DNA from: Balamuthia mandrillaris
Lineage: Eukaryota > Discosea > Longamoebia > Balamuthiidae
Reading direction: 5' to 3'
Length of the DNA: 64,000 nt
NCBI GenBank assembly: GCA_031835245.1
Contig: JAVKOQ010000174.1
Span: 1 to 64,000, forward strand
Below, one piece after another: positions 48,907 through 60,237 of this stretch. Both the position numbers and the translations under genes were made by a program. Below the pieces are notes generated by a model. That model saw only the letters and a list, made by a program, of their open reading frames with translations, searched no databases and was not told the DNA's origin. Position 1 is the first letter of the stretch. Each line of letters opens with the position of its first letter.

Positions 48907-49009
48907 CTTGCCTCTCCTCTCTCTCCTCTCTCTCCTCTCTCTCTTCTCTCCTCTCTCTTCTCTCCTCTCTCTTCTCTCTCTCTCTCTCTCTCTCTCTATC
49001 TCCCTCTCT
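48907..49009. repeat. CT-rich microsatellite downstream of the MAPEG gene
   Basis: About 100 bases of CTCTC, CTCTT and pure CT repeats start 46 bases after the MAPEG stop codon, on its sense strand. An AATAAA follows at about 49027-49032. The rest of the gap to 49309 holds the promoter of the next gene and nothing I recognise. Confidence 0.9.
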
Positions 49010-49309
49010 CCTAAACGTCATGAACAAAATAAAAAGCGAAATAGAAAGGTTCACATACTGATACGCATTCAGTCCGAGAAGTCAAATATTAACGACTAAA
49101 TTGCTTTACCTTTATTGTTTTGAAGGAAAGGAACGAAAAAAAATATTCTGTTTGATGAACCAGAAGGCTGAGGAGAGAGGGAGGGGATAAACGGGTTGAA
49201 AAGGTGCGCCAGCTGTTTTTGGTAAATTAATTGATAAAATAGAAGTATGTGTTTGGTTTTCCCCAGGGCTTGCATTGTTCTTGTTGAGTAGTTAGCGTTG
49301 TTGCATGAA

Positions 49310-52300
49310 ATGAAACACATCTCTTTGTTATTTGCCGTTCTTTCGCTCTTTACTATAACCGGTCGGTACACCTTTTAAGATCTCTGCTCTCCGTTTTGTT
49401 GCTTTCTGTCCTTTGTGTCAAAGTCTTTTTGGGCTTCCTCTTCTTCTCTTGCTTTTATTCTTGTATGCTAAAACACCAGAATTTTTCGACCTAAAATAGC
49501 CCGACCACTTCCCGATGTTACATCTGTGACAGTTGAGGTGAGTTGCAACGTTTCTCTTCCTCTTGCATGACTAGCACGTGTAACTAACCTCATCGACAGA
49601 CATTCACAGCTGAGCTATTGAATATGTCATTTGCAGTCACCTCAGCCAGTGTAAACTTCGATGAAGAACTGCATTTGGTATCAGCAAAGCATTTCTGTCC
49701 AGACTTTGACTGTATGAAGACCCAAAGTTGGCCTTCAGAAGATATTGGATGTCTGTGTAATTATGCCAACCATGATCGATGTGGAACCCAGATCTCACCC
49801 TCCTGCGAAGAGTATTGTGGTTTAGCCCCTTGTGCAGATACTGAAGTATGGGAGGAGCTGGAACTTCCCCATATTCATGGAACTGGGAACGGAAAAGCGT
49901 CATATGCCGGTAGGGTTACACTAGGCGATAAGAAATATTATCGCTATTTTCATAACTCTTCGTGTGCAATCATACGGATCAGTCTTCAGGCTGTAAGTGG
50001 AAGACCTTTTCTTGTGGTTAGCGATCAACCAGATTTCTCTTGTCAAGAAAGATACTCGAGTCCTTACCTCAATAACTTTGAGCTATGTCCTCCTCTTCAC
50101 AGTCTCGGGACTTGGTACTTTTATGTGGCCGGCAACTTAAAGACTACCGCCTCTTTTGTTCTTGAAATTGAGGAGCTTGGTGAGAAACTGTTCGTTTGTA
50201 AAACTTATCTTCAAATTTCTCACTTTTGCTGTCTCAAAAGGTGCACCCGAAGTTCCTCGAAATTGGTCGTGGACCCCACATACTTTTGCCCACAGCAACT
50301 GTTTCTCAACAAAGTTGATGCCAACGAAGGAGAGTTCATCCCCACCCATTGAACAAATGCGACTGATTGCGCCTGGATTTCCTGAATCCTATACATTTAA
50401 CCTCGACTTCTACTCCAACTTTTCTTATCACTTTCAATATGTGGTCCCGGACGAAGATCAAACTTGCCCTACAATCATATCATTGAAGGTAGGACCAGTA
50501 CCAACTTCTTCTGTCAAAGTGTGGTTGTCAAGAAAACGGAAACACCCTCTTCCAGAGAGAACAACTTTCTTTGAAGATATACCTGAGGTTGCAGTTGATG
50601 CTCTACGAAATAGCCCATTCTGGAAAGTTGATGATAGTTTTCTTTTAATGGATGAATCCTACCAAGAGGTAACCCTTTCCTTCTGCAACAATGATGATAA
50701 CCTGGGTTATACGATCTTCGGTTCGCTTTGGGCCAGCCCAGATTCAACAGGTTCTATTACGGTGGTAATGGATTCCCGCAAAGGTACAGGCACTGTTTGT
50801 TATTAGTTTAGTCATTACGCTTACGAGTTTTTCTGCACAGAGAGATTCACAACAATCCCTTTTTCTTCTTTGGAACCCTACAAACACATGAGATTGCTGG
50901 AAGGTATGAAAACCTGGAGTAATATCAATATTATTTTTTAGTAAGTCTTTTGTTTCTTCATCCAGGAACCTCATACCTTCACTGTGAAAACTTCGATTTC
51001 CACTGTTTTAATTTTCACTGGGAATATTTTACAATTGAAGAGTCTGGTTGTCGAGTATGGAACCCCAGGATTCCCTCTGAAAATGACCGATATTTATTTT
51101 GGCCAGTTCCATCATATGCATTACAAACAGTCCTGTTTCCAACTGAAAGGCTGCTTAACCGACGAAATGTTGGTCCTCCCATTCCAATCCGAAATCAAAC
51201 CTTTTCATCAATCATTTTACACGGTTGGACAGCTCCAGTGTCTGCGTATCCATATAAGAGCTTGTTTCTTGAACAAGACAAACTGAACCAATGTTCAATT
51301 CATTTCAATATTGGTGGGTTTAGCAGAGTCGTTGATGTTGCCTTAAAGGTACTGTCTGTTCTATTGTTCTGTTTTTCTGTATTCATTCTAAGCATTTCCT
51401 GTAATCCCAAAGCCAATAACTAGGAGTGCAGTGCCTCTGCAAAACGCATTACTGCCTTCAATAAAATGCAATGGACATGAGTTTGCAAAGGTGCACAAGG
51501 AAATGCACAACCTGTTCAAGGAAATGGAATCAGCAACAGATGCTGGTTATTTAAATGACCTACGTTATCAAGTGGAGATGCTTGCCTTAACAGATATCTT
51601 CAGGGTATGTCAAACATGGGCAGATGGAATGCACTCAATCAAGGTGGTTAACCGAACAAGAGAATTTTTTTGTGGTGTTGATTATCCGCTAGAGAATATT
51701 TTACCCAGTGGCAATGGAGCCCACTTCAACAACTTTACTGCTTCTTTGAACAAATTGCAAAATGAACCTTGTTGCTATTTAGATGCTAACTGGCAGTACT
51801 GTTGCCAACCAAAAACGGTCATTTATCCTTATGAAGAACTGGGGATTGTTGATGATGCAGTTATCACAGCAGAATGTAGAACACCGGTACTATAAAGCTC
51901 ATAGTCACATAAAACTTCTCTTTTAACAGTCATCATAGGAATGTGCAAACATCATTGCTGAAGAATATGGTGACCTACGAAACCAAGCGTCAAACGAAGC
52001 TACTGGATGTGCAAATATTCTTGCAAATATCAATGATGTACATAAGTGCTGTTATATTCTTCTTAAACATATACTAACTAGTTAAAATAGGAAGCGATTT
52101 TCGAAGAAACAGTCAAAGATACACTTCGGATATGTGACAAAAAGGTGTATGGGGAGGATTATTCCGGGATATATTGCGTAGGTGATCATGACTGCCCACA
52201 AGATATCAGTTGTGGAACCAACCATAAGTGTGCGTTGAATTCAACACGGGCAGAATGGCACTGGATTGAATGTTTTTTGAGCATTACCGACTCGTTTGTG

Positions 52301-55300
52301 CTACATCACCTGAAGCAAAAGTTTCAGTTTGATGGAACTGTGGATGATTTCATGCAACTTGACTTCTTTTTCCGTGACGACTGCCGCTCTCCTGTTTCAG
52401 CACTTCCATCCACAGAACGTTCATATATTGGTGCCCATAGTTATTGGCAGTATAAGAAAGTTGATGAAAGCTGTGAAGATGATTGTGTGAGTGATCCGGT
52501 ATGTCTTTCTCCTGCGTGTGCTGCGGACATTGAGTGCTTGATACCAGGAGAAACGCAATCACCTGGTTGCATAAGGAATTGGATATTTGTGGATTCAACC
52601 CCCGATACATGTCAATCTATTGGATTTTGCAACAAAGCTTCTGGGATTAGAGATCCTGAGAGCTGTAAAGGACCCTTCTGTGGTGTCTGCGACGAGGAAG
52701 AGAATGTGTGTAGCGCAATAACCGGCCGCAATTTTATAACATGCGATGCAACTCCCGTTTGTATTCAGCCCAATGGCCATGTCTCTGCGGCACAGGTATC
52801 AATCCCTTTGTTTATTACCTTAACTTCAGGCGATGGTTTTTATTGTGCTGAAATAGGATGAGTGTGGTTTGTGTTTACATCCATGGACGTATGAAGAACT
52901 GCCACTACCGAAGGAAGCCTGTCTTGCAAGTGGTGCGCTATTATCATTTTGAATTCTCCTATTTACTACTAACGACGAAACTAGTCCACTGTAATGACGA
53001 ACAATGGTTTCCACCTGAATATTATGCTTCCAATGATGATTACTTGCAAACTGAGGGATTTTGTTATTATAACCTTCCTCCGTATTCAAAACTGTCTTGT
53101 TTTGCATCACGATCAAACAGTACCTTTACTACTACAGCTCTCCAATCCAGGGAGTTGGACTATGTGTTCACCAATTTTATCAAAACTCCCCTTGGATGTG
53201 TGATACTTGCGGAGGACAACACCGGTCAAAACACCTGTGGATGGGAATGCTGTGATGACATTGCGTCGGGAGGCTCAAGGTCAGGATATGAACTGGATGA
53301 CGTAAGATTAGGAGTGTTGCGCAGAGACGTGTCTGTGATGACCAAACGAGACCCTGCCGTACAGAGTTGTGCAAGTTTTTACAATCAGATTCCACAAGTG
53401 TGCGAAGAAAAGAGCAACTCGTTTTTTCTATTTGGGTGGCCCACTTCTCTAGGAAATGAACTCCTTGTTCAAACACCAAAAAATGAAGATGAATGCACCT
53501 GTTCGGGAGGAAGTATGAAACCTCTTTTCAAAGATAAACCAGGGTTATGGCGCAATGGATCCCTCAACACCCCTTCCATGACGAACAGTAAATGGGTTTC
53601 TTATTATTGGGGAAGATCTCTTGACTACACAAAAATAGAGCGAGAAGTCAGCGAGGCCACAACGTTGTTCCATAGTTTATTGAAACAATCACAGTTGCTT
53701 TGTCGCTTCAGTCGTCTTTCTAGCGCTATGCAAACACTTTCATGTGATTGTGCCTCCTCCGAGGATGGATGTTATATGAAGGACGATCTGGTGCTGCCTC
53801 TGGCTACCAGGCGATTGTGCACAGCAGTTCCACTTTCTGTAGCAGTTTACCCATTTACCGCATTTTTTCCAGAAAACACTTTGGATGGGGACAAAGGCCA
53901 GTGTGTGGATTTCAAAGTGCTGTTTAGAACGGCCTTTCAGTTCCGAGCACTAAAACAAAAAAAACTTTCCGCAACATTCTCATACCTAGAACCTGATGAT
54001 ACAAATGAATGGGAGGTTGTTTACAATGAGAACGGCTCAGTAATTGGGCAAATTGTTGGAGATGGCATAGAGCTTCAGGTGCCATTACTGTTCCATAATT
54101 TCGAGCTTTGTCTGGCCATGAAGGGAAATCTATATGGAAATGCGCCAGCTAAATACACACTGTTCTCAATAGCCAAAGTAATAGATAACAGATTGGTCCC
54201 TTTACAACAAGAAACGTTTCTGCGAGATATTGGCCAAAATCGCCACATATGCACTTTGATTACCTTGGATGAAGGTTCTCACGCGCTTTTGCCAATTGTA
54301 AGCGTGCCCGATTGGCAAACTGAGTCTGGTGACTCGTTGACGAACTCTGAAATTGGTGTGCTGGGTTTCGTAGGAGCAGCATACGTTTTCCTGTTCTTTT
54401 TCGCGTTGATTACTCTTATCACAAGGCTCCTTTTCAATGTTCACGTCACCCTTTCTATCAGAACGTTTGTCATCCTTATCGCGGTTTTCGCTTTATGTAA
54501 GTCTTACCATTTTTACTTACCTTCTTGGTACTAATGGCTATCTGTCAGTACGAGGACTTTACTTCATACTTCTTGCTGGTGAGATTGTTGATGACTCAGG
54601 GGTTGCTGACTACATTTTGGTTGAGCTCCCTACGTTGGTTTTTTTTATTGCATTTGCTCTTATCTGTGCCATTTTCATGTACATCAGCCCTCCAATTATA
54701 TTATAACTTTATTATTCTAATTAGAATGATGTTTATCTAAAACAGTTCCATAATTTCAGCGGCTGTGTTTGGAGACGTGGAAAAATCTTGTATTGTGTTT
54801 TATGGGTGGTTAATTCTTTGTGTGCTAGCATTATTCCTGTTCGTTTTTATTGTTCTTCTGTATGAACTTCTTCCTGAAGAAGATACTGAAAAATGTGGAG
54901 GAAGAGACTATGATGAACCTCCTGAGCATCAGCCACGAGATTATGTTAACATTTTCTATAAAGCCCTTTATATGACAACAGCAATTGCGGTTGCCATTGG
55001 CTTCTTATTGTTTGGAGGCAAAATCTATGCTAAAGTGGTAACTCTTAGAAGAAAAACCAGGAGGCAAGGGCAACGCAAAGGACTCAGAGTATTTATTGTG
55101 ACCATCATTGGCATCTACGCATTTTTAGGCCAATCTACTTTTCTGCTGGCCTTAGCAATAACTGAATGGACCCATGTTATTGCTGGCAGTTTAATATTAA
55201 TCATTATCGAAGTGATTCCAGCGGCTAGCATGGTGTTCATCTTAGTTCCTATATATCACAGACGCATTCAACCAAAGGTTTCAACTACCTCTTCTACTAG

Positions 55301-55406
55301 TTCTGCTGATCCTTCAACTAAAAGCTCCATATCAACGGCTTCTACTTCCACACAACCATCACAACGAACTATGTCTTTCAGTAGCAGTTCAAGTGGACAA
55401 ATGTAA
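49310..55406 (+). CDS. giant cysteine-rich 7TM receptor-like protein (THH1/TOM1/TOM3-type membrane domain), paralogue B
   Basis: Start ATG 49310 gives a signal peptide (MKHISLLFAVLSLFTITG). The donor at about 49353 joins in phase to a short exon ending in TVE at about 49537, then to 49601 onward. The ectodomain of well over 1,500 residues follows paralogue A exon by exon and shares Cys spacing: NEPCC (about 51770), CVGDHDC (about 52180), KTPLGCV (about 53190) and CDCASSEDGC (about 53740). The membrane region spans 54340-55255, with introns at matching places in both genes. VAIGFLLFGGKIY, the basic RRKTRRQGQRK loop and IEVIPAASM match THH1/TOM1/TOM3. A Ser/Thr-rich tail ends at TAA 55404. TOM1/3 proteins are plant tonoplast 7TM proteins; the fusion to a huge secreted ectodomain is not something I know. 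Ligand and function are unknown. Confidence 0.8.
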
Positions 55407-55478
55407 AAAAAATGTAGGTTTTAGTTTAGCTTTCTTCATTGTGCACTTCTCTTAGCTTCTCGCCTCTCCTTTCTTCTG

Positions 55479-55580
55479 CCTCTCCTCTCCTCTCCTCTCC
55501 TCTCCTCTCCTCTCCTCTCCTCTCCTCTCCTCTCCTCTCCTCTCCTCTCCTCTCCTCTCCTCTCCTCTCCTCTCCCTCTC
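55479..55580. repeat. (TCTCC)n satellite after paralogue B
   Basis: About 100 bases of uninterrupted TCTCC lie some 75 bases after the stop codon of paralogue B, pyrimidine-rich on its sense strand. Confidence 0.95.
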
Positions 55581-55940
55581 TCCTCTCCTCTGCCTCTCCA
55601 CTCCTCTGCCTCTCCTCCCACCACCCCCTCTCCTTGTCGGATGTGTTAAGGTAGGCAGTGAGAAACAGTGAGTTGAAGAAGAAAAAAAATTTGTCTTGGC
55701 AGAAGTTAAGAGCTTTCAGTTTTACAGAATAAATCTCTTAACTTTAGCATTGTAGAGAAATCTCAACACTTTTCACTTCTCCTCGCCATTCTGCTGCATT
55801 TCCTCCTGCCAATTGCAAGTGTTGCGTGGAGAGGAGTGCAAAACAAAAGCTGATTTTATTGAAAAGATAGCAGAACAATATCATATACAAACCACCTCAG
55901 GTATGCAAGGCCACACCCACACATTGAATTGGACCAAATT

Positions 55941-57239
55941 TTATCTGGCGTGTATCGGAATATTATGTGGAACAACATAGTCAAATACTAGTTTCATATC
56001 ACTAAAGCTGAAAATCCTTTCCCTGGGAAGAGTTTTCGTTTGTAATCGCACTCTGAAGACATCACTATTCTCTCCGCTGAACAAGCTTTGAATGTCATTT
56101 ACGTAGTTAGACATGTTCCAGGCATATTGACCCTTCGCTTCGGACAGTGGGAGCTGAATCCAGCTTGAATTACCTATGGCTCCAACGTAAATTTTCCAAG
56201 TAAATGGACCAACAAACGAAAAACAATTGATGTGCAGTTGCAGGTTCGTGATGCCTGCTGAACGCACATAAGCTGGGAGTTCGAAATTGATGTTTGAATG
56301 GTGGGTAAAGCCAGCAGCATCTGGAGTAGAAGGAGCCAAAGACACCCAATTATTCAAGGTTCCAAAACGATCGCCTACAACAGCTCTGATGCTGTTGGGA
56401 AAAACTGTCACAGATAAAGGAGCAATCTGGGTGTAGCGGACTGGAGAGTCGTAGTTATAGTAGGCGTAGTCCTCCCCATAATCCACGATCGCATGAGACT
56501 GGTTAATCGCTGCATATATATACTCAAACCCGTCGTCAATAACTCCATGACGGAATGTAACACCTGCAAAGTTACCATCCTCATCCATCTGCACCATGGG
56601 TCCACCGCTAGGCCAGTTGTTGTCTTGAGACATCACATAAGTGAATTCTCCATATGAAAAAATGAAGAAGAACATATCTCGATCCGGATTGGCCGTTATT
56701 TGCGCATTTGGCAACATAGAATCAAGGAAGAGCATCAAACTAGCTCCCCCGTCATCAGTACCATAGTGCGTGTCCCACTTGAGCTCATATTCAACAATTC
56801 CCCTAGGCTTGTAACTAACGGTAGCCGCAAAACTTGCTCCTCCATACGAATATGTTACAGTCTCCAGATCAAATTCGATGGAGCCAAGGCCTCCTGCAAA
56901 GGTGCCCTCGTATTCAATCCCAGCAAACTGACTCCTAAAGATACGAACGAGGGGGCTTGGACCAGTAGAGTCGTCTAAAGTTATCTCCTCGTCTCCTAAT
57001 TCTAAATGCAGCTCAACAAAACCAAAGTTTATGGCACCCGGGTCGGACTCCAACTCGAAGTCTCCTGCGCTTCCTGGAGAAGGAAGAGGCCAGTTTTCCG
57101 TTTCTAGTCGAACAAATCCGATGGCGCTGGTGGAAGGCACTGAGCAACCCACCTCAAACGAAAAGTCATATATTATCTCAAAAGATAGTACTAGTTGCGA
57201 TAAAGCCAGTATTGTACAGATAAGCGCCGCAGTTTTCAT
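55941..57239 (-). CDS. orphan secreted beta-rich protein
   Basis: One uninterrupted exon of 432 residues starts at ATG 57239 and ends at 55941. The start is a clear signal peptide (MKTAALICTILALSQLVLS). The mature protein begins FEIIYDFSFEVGC and shows alternating hydrophobic residues, many Gly, Asp, Tyr and Phe, N-glycosylation sites and only a few cysteines. This suggests a beta-sandwich or beta-propeller fold. I do not recognise a family. The frame stays open upstream to 57599, but the signal peptide decides the start. It contrasts with its neighbours by having no intron. Confidence 0.75.
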   Translation of the reverse strand: MKTAALICTILALSQLVLSFEIIYDFSFEVGCSVPSTSAIGFVRLETENWPLPSPGSAGDFELESDPGAINFGFVELHLELGDEEITLDDSTGPSPLVRIFRSQFAGIEYEGTFAGGLGSIEFDLETVTYSYGGASFAATVSYKPRGIVEYELKWDTHYGTDDGGASLMLFLDSMLPNAQITANPDRDMFFFIFSYGEFTYVMSQDNNWPSGGPMVQMDEDGNFAGVTFRHGVIDDGFEYIYAAINQSHAIVDYGEDYAYYNYDSPVRYTQIAPLSVTVFPNSIRAVVGDRFGTLNNWVSLAPSTPDAAGFTHHSNINFELPAYVRSAGITNLQLHINCFSFVGPFTWKIYVGAIGNSSWIQLPLSEAKGQYAWNMSNYVNDIQSLFSGENSDVFRVRLQTKTLPRERIFSFSDMKLVFDYVVPHNIPIHAR

Positions 57240-57744
57240 CTTTAGTGTTTGTTGTTGTTTTAAAATGATGTTGTTAACATGCCACCAACTATCTTCTTTT
57301 ATAGTGGGGCAATCGATATGAATAGGAAAGGACTCGGTGCGAAAATAGGAAAGACATTGAGGGATTATCAATGCATGTCCCTCAAAGGAAGAATGATTGA
57401 TTCGCAATGGACATTGATTGCCATGCCCACGAAGCGAAAAGGAAAGGAAATGATAGGAACCGCAAAGCCATTCAGTCAGAGACCCAGAAAAGGAGACCTT
57501 CTCTCCAAAGGCGCAAAGCAATTCAATCGCCAGCCTGAGCGAAAAAGGCAATTTCGTGAAGCGAGAGGAGAAAAAGAGTACAAAGGAAGAAAGAAGCAAA
57601 CAGAATGAAAAAAAATAAAGACCAATGACATGGCGCTGTGTTTTAAAAAAAAAACAACACCCTTCGGGGAGTTGTGAATCACTTTATTCATTAATGCTTT
57701 CCAACAGAAAACTCAGTAAAGAGAGATCGTTATAGATGAGCTAG

Positions 57745-58392
57745 TCACTGCGAAAGGTTGGATTCAGCGAACTTCCAGTTCACGAGGTTCCACCAGGCGT
57801 TGATGTAGTTGGGACGAGCGTTCCTGTAGTCGATGTAGTAAGCGTGCTCCCACACATCGCAGGTCAAGATAGGGCGCAAGTTATCTGTAAGAAGTAGAGT
57901 ATGTCCGTTAGTGTGATTAAAAGAAAAAAAATAAAAGAGACAAAAGTTACCAGTAATAGGATTGCCAGCGTCGTGAGTGCCGATTACCTTGAGCTTGCCC
58001 TCATCGTCCTGAACGAGCCAGGCCCAGCCAGATCCAAAGTGGCCACCAGCCACGTCGCTGAACTCCTTTTTGAAGGAGTTAAAGTCACCAAAGTTCTTGA
58101 CGATCGCTTCAGCGATGGCGCCAGTGGGCTCACCGCCTCCCTCAGGGCTCATGGAGTTCCAGTAGAAGGTGTGGTTCCAGATCTGGGCGGCGTTGTTGAA
58201 CAGGCCACCCTGCGAGCCCCTGATGAGCTCCTCCAAGGACTTGTCAGCGTTGGGGGTGTCCTTAACGAGGCCGTTGAGCTTGGCCACGTAGCCAGCGTGG
58301 TGCTTGCCGTAGTGGAACTCAAGGGTCTCCTCAGAGATGTGGGGCGCCAAAGCGTCCTTGGAGTAGGGCAATTCGGGGAGCGTGAAAGACAT
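57745..58392 (-). CDS. iron-type superoxide dismutase
   Basis: Two exons (57951-58392, 57745-57884) join in phase to 193 residues, the normal length. Metal ligands are His27, His74, Asp157 and His161 (DVWEHAYYIDY). Gln70 in FNNAAQIWNH sits where Fe-SODs place the active-site glutamine, and ALAPHIS and AWLVQ are further Fe-type features. No transit or signal peptide precedes MSFTLPELPYSK, so it is predicted cytosolic. It turns superoxide into hydrogen peroxide and oxygen. It faces the Tap42 gene, and the two starts are 218 bases apart. Confidence 0.95.
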   Translation of the reverse strand: MSFTLPELPYSKDALAPHISEETLEFHYGKHHAGYVAKLNGLVKDTPNADKSLEELIRGSQGGLFNNAAQIWNHTFYWNSMSPEGGGEPTGAIAEAIVKNFGDFNSFKKEFSDVAGGHFGSGWAWLVQDDEGKLKVIGTHDAGNPITGNFCLFYFFSFNHTNGHTLLLTDNLRPILTCDVWEHAYYIDYRNARPNYINAWWNLVNWKFAESNLSQ

Positions 58393-58610
58393 TGTGGTTG
58401 TTTGGTTCTTTCTATGTTGGACGGAAGAAAAAGGGGTGAAACGCTCGACCGATAACGAAAAAAAAGCGCTCCCTCGGTCAGCCCTTTTTTCTCCGATTGG
58501 TTATAAAATTCTCCGAGGACAACACATTTTTTTTTCCGCATGAGGGGCCGCCAAATTTCCTCAGAACGAAATTTCCAACACCAAGCGATAAAAGAGAGAA
58601 AAAGATCAAG
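58393..58610. promoter_or_regulatory. bidirectional promoter region between SOD and Tap42
   Basis: The 218 bases between the divergent start codons contain an inverted CCAAT box (GATTGG, 58495-58500) next to TATAAAA (58502-58508), about 105 bases before the Tap42 ATG and about the same distance from the SOD ATG. The elements are seen in the sequence; their use is inferred. Confidence 0.45.
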
Positions 58611-60089
58611 ATGGAACAAGCTGCGACGCTCGAACCGGACGATCTAGGCCAGGCCGTGCCTTTGTCACAACAATTCGAAGAAGCAAAACGCTTGGTGGAA
58701 CAAATAGAAGAAGGCGCTTTTGCTGGAGGGTCCAAGGAAGCGCAAGAAGCCATCAAAAGTGCCACCGAACGATTCAAAAATGTTTACCTCGGCCTCATGC
58801 GCCTCAGCATCTTTTCCACCAACGAAGAGGCTGACGACATACAGACCGGTCACTTGAAGTACGCTTTCTCTCTTACTGTTATGCTGGAGCGCTAAGACGT
58901 GGTTTCGTGGCAAAAAGGTACTTGCTTACCACGTTTTATTTGGGTCAACTGCATGGCAAGGTGGCAGGAGTGAAAGAACGGCTAGAGAACATACAACGCG
59001 CGCTAACTTATTACAAACACTTTTTGAACCACCTGGAGAATTACAACCTCCTCTCCGAAAAGGTTTTTCGTTGTTTGTGTTTCACCTTTTTTTAAAACAG
59101 CGATTCTCAACGTCTTACAAAAAAAAAGGATAAGGAGATATATAGACGGGACAGAGGGTTATCGGCGGAAGCTGCACGAGCAGAAAAGATATACCAAGCC
59201 CGCCGCGACAAAGAGCTGAAAGATAGCCTTAAAGTCTCTCTCTCTCTCTCTCTCCCTCTCCCTCTCCCTCTCTCTCTCTCTCTCTTCCCCTCTCTCCTTT
59301 CTCTGTTCTCTGTCTCCTTTTCTCGTACTTGTCTCATTCGAATTCTCCCGCTCTCCCTCCCCTCCCTCTCCTCCCTCCCCTCCCTCCCTCCCTCCTCCCT
59401 CTCCCTCCCTCCCTCTCCCTCCCTCCCTCTCCCTCCCTCCCTCCCTCTCTCTCTCTCCCCCCCTCTCTCTCTCTCTCACTCTCCCTCCTTTTTTATTTGC
59501 TCATTCTATTGAACACCAAAAGATTTTGGAAGAGAGAAAAAAAGCAGGAATAGAGGCAGATGAAGAGGTGGAAAGAGAGTACATGCTGCTCCTTATAGAG
59601 CGATGCGTAAAGAACGCACTGCAAGAAATGAACATTTTGCAACAAGAGCTGCCGTTGCTGCGGATGATGGCTCAAAGGGAAAAAGACGGCACCGCAGAAC
59701 TGGAGAGGCAATCTAGAGATCAACAGCGACGGAGCGAGCAGCGGAGCAGCGCTACTGCCAACAACTCGTATGTTCTCACCCTGGACCAACGGGGTCAAGT
59801 GCAAGCCAACGTGTTTCGTCCTGGATGGATACAGCCAGAGCTCACGGTAGAGCAGGCCGGGGAGATTGAGATGCAGTTGGCCCACAGGCGACAACACGAA
59901 CAACAACAAAGAGAGATGCAAAAGCGGAGAGAGAGGATCATGCGGGATGGAAGACCTGACTCGGACGCGGAGGAAGAGGAAGAAGGAGAAGATGAAGACA
60001 GCGACGAGGCCTTGCAGAAGGCTAGATACTGGGATGACTTTAAGGACAACAACAGGAGAGGCCATGGCAACACCATAAACCAAGGCTGA
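58611..60089 (+). CDS. Tap42/IGBP1 (alpha4) phosphatase-associated protein
   Basis: Four exons (58611-58859, 58919-59062, 59129-59233, 59523-60089) join in phase to 354 residues. The N-terminal helical part includes LKYLLTTFYLGQLHGKV, which matches the conserved KYLLxPYYLGEL of Tap42. This is followed by RDRGLSAEAARAEKIYQARRDKEL and a helix of LQEMNILQQELPLL type. The end ARYWDDFKDNNRRGHGNTINQG is the family's C-terminal signature. Tap42 binds the catalytic subunits of PP2A, PP4 and PP6 and acts in TOR signalling. The window also encodes a SAPS PP6 subunit, so two partners of the same phosphatase lie about 27 kb apart. The third intron is a CT/CCCT satellite (59234-59490). Confidence 0.93.
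59238..59490. repeat. CT / CCCT satellite filling a Tap42 intron
   Basis: About 250 bases of CT, CCCTCT and CCCT repeats begin directly at the GT of the donor at 59234 and end about 30 bases before the acceptor at 59522. Confidence 0.95.
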
Positions 60090-60237
60090 AACCGCAAGCT
60101 TGTTGGCTCATATTCCTTAAATTAATGAAATCCAATTTATTATGAATTATGGCGGAACCTGGCAAACGGAAGGGTGGAAGTCGAGAAGAGAATAAAGCAC
60201 AAACACAAGAAGAGAATAAAGCACGAGCACAAGAAGG

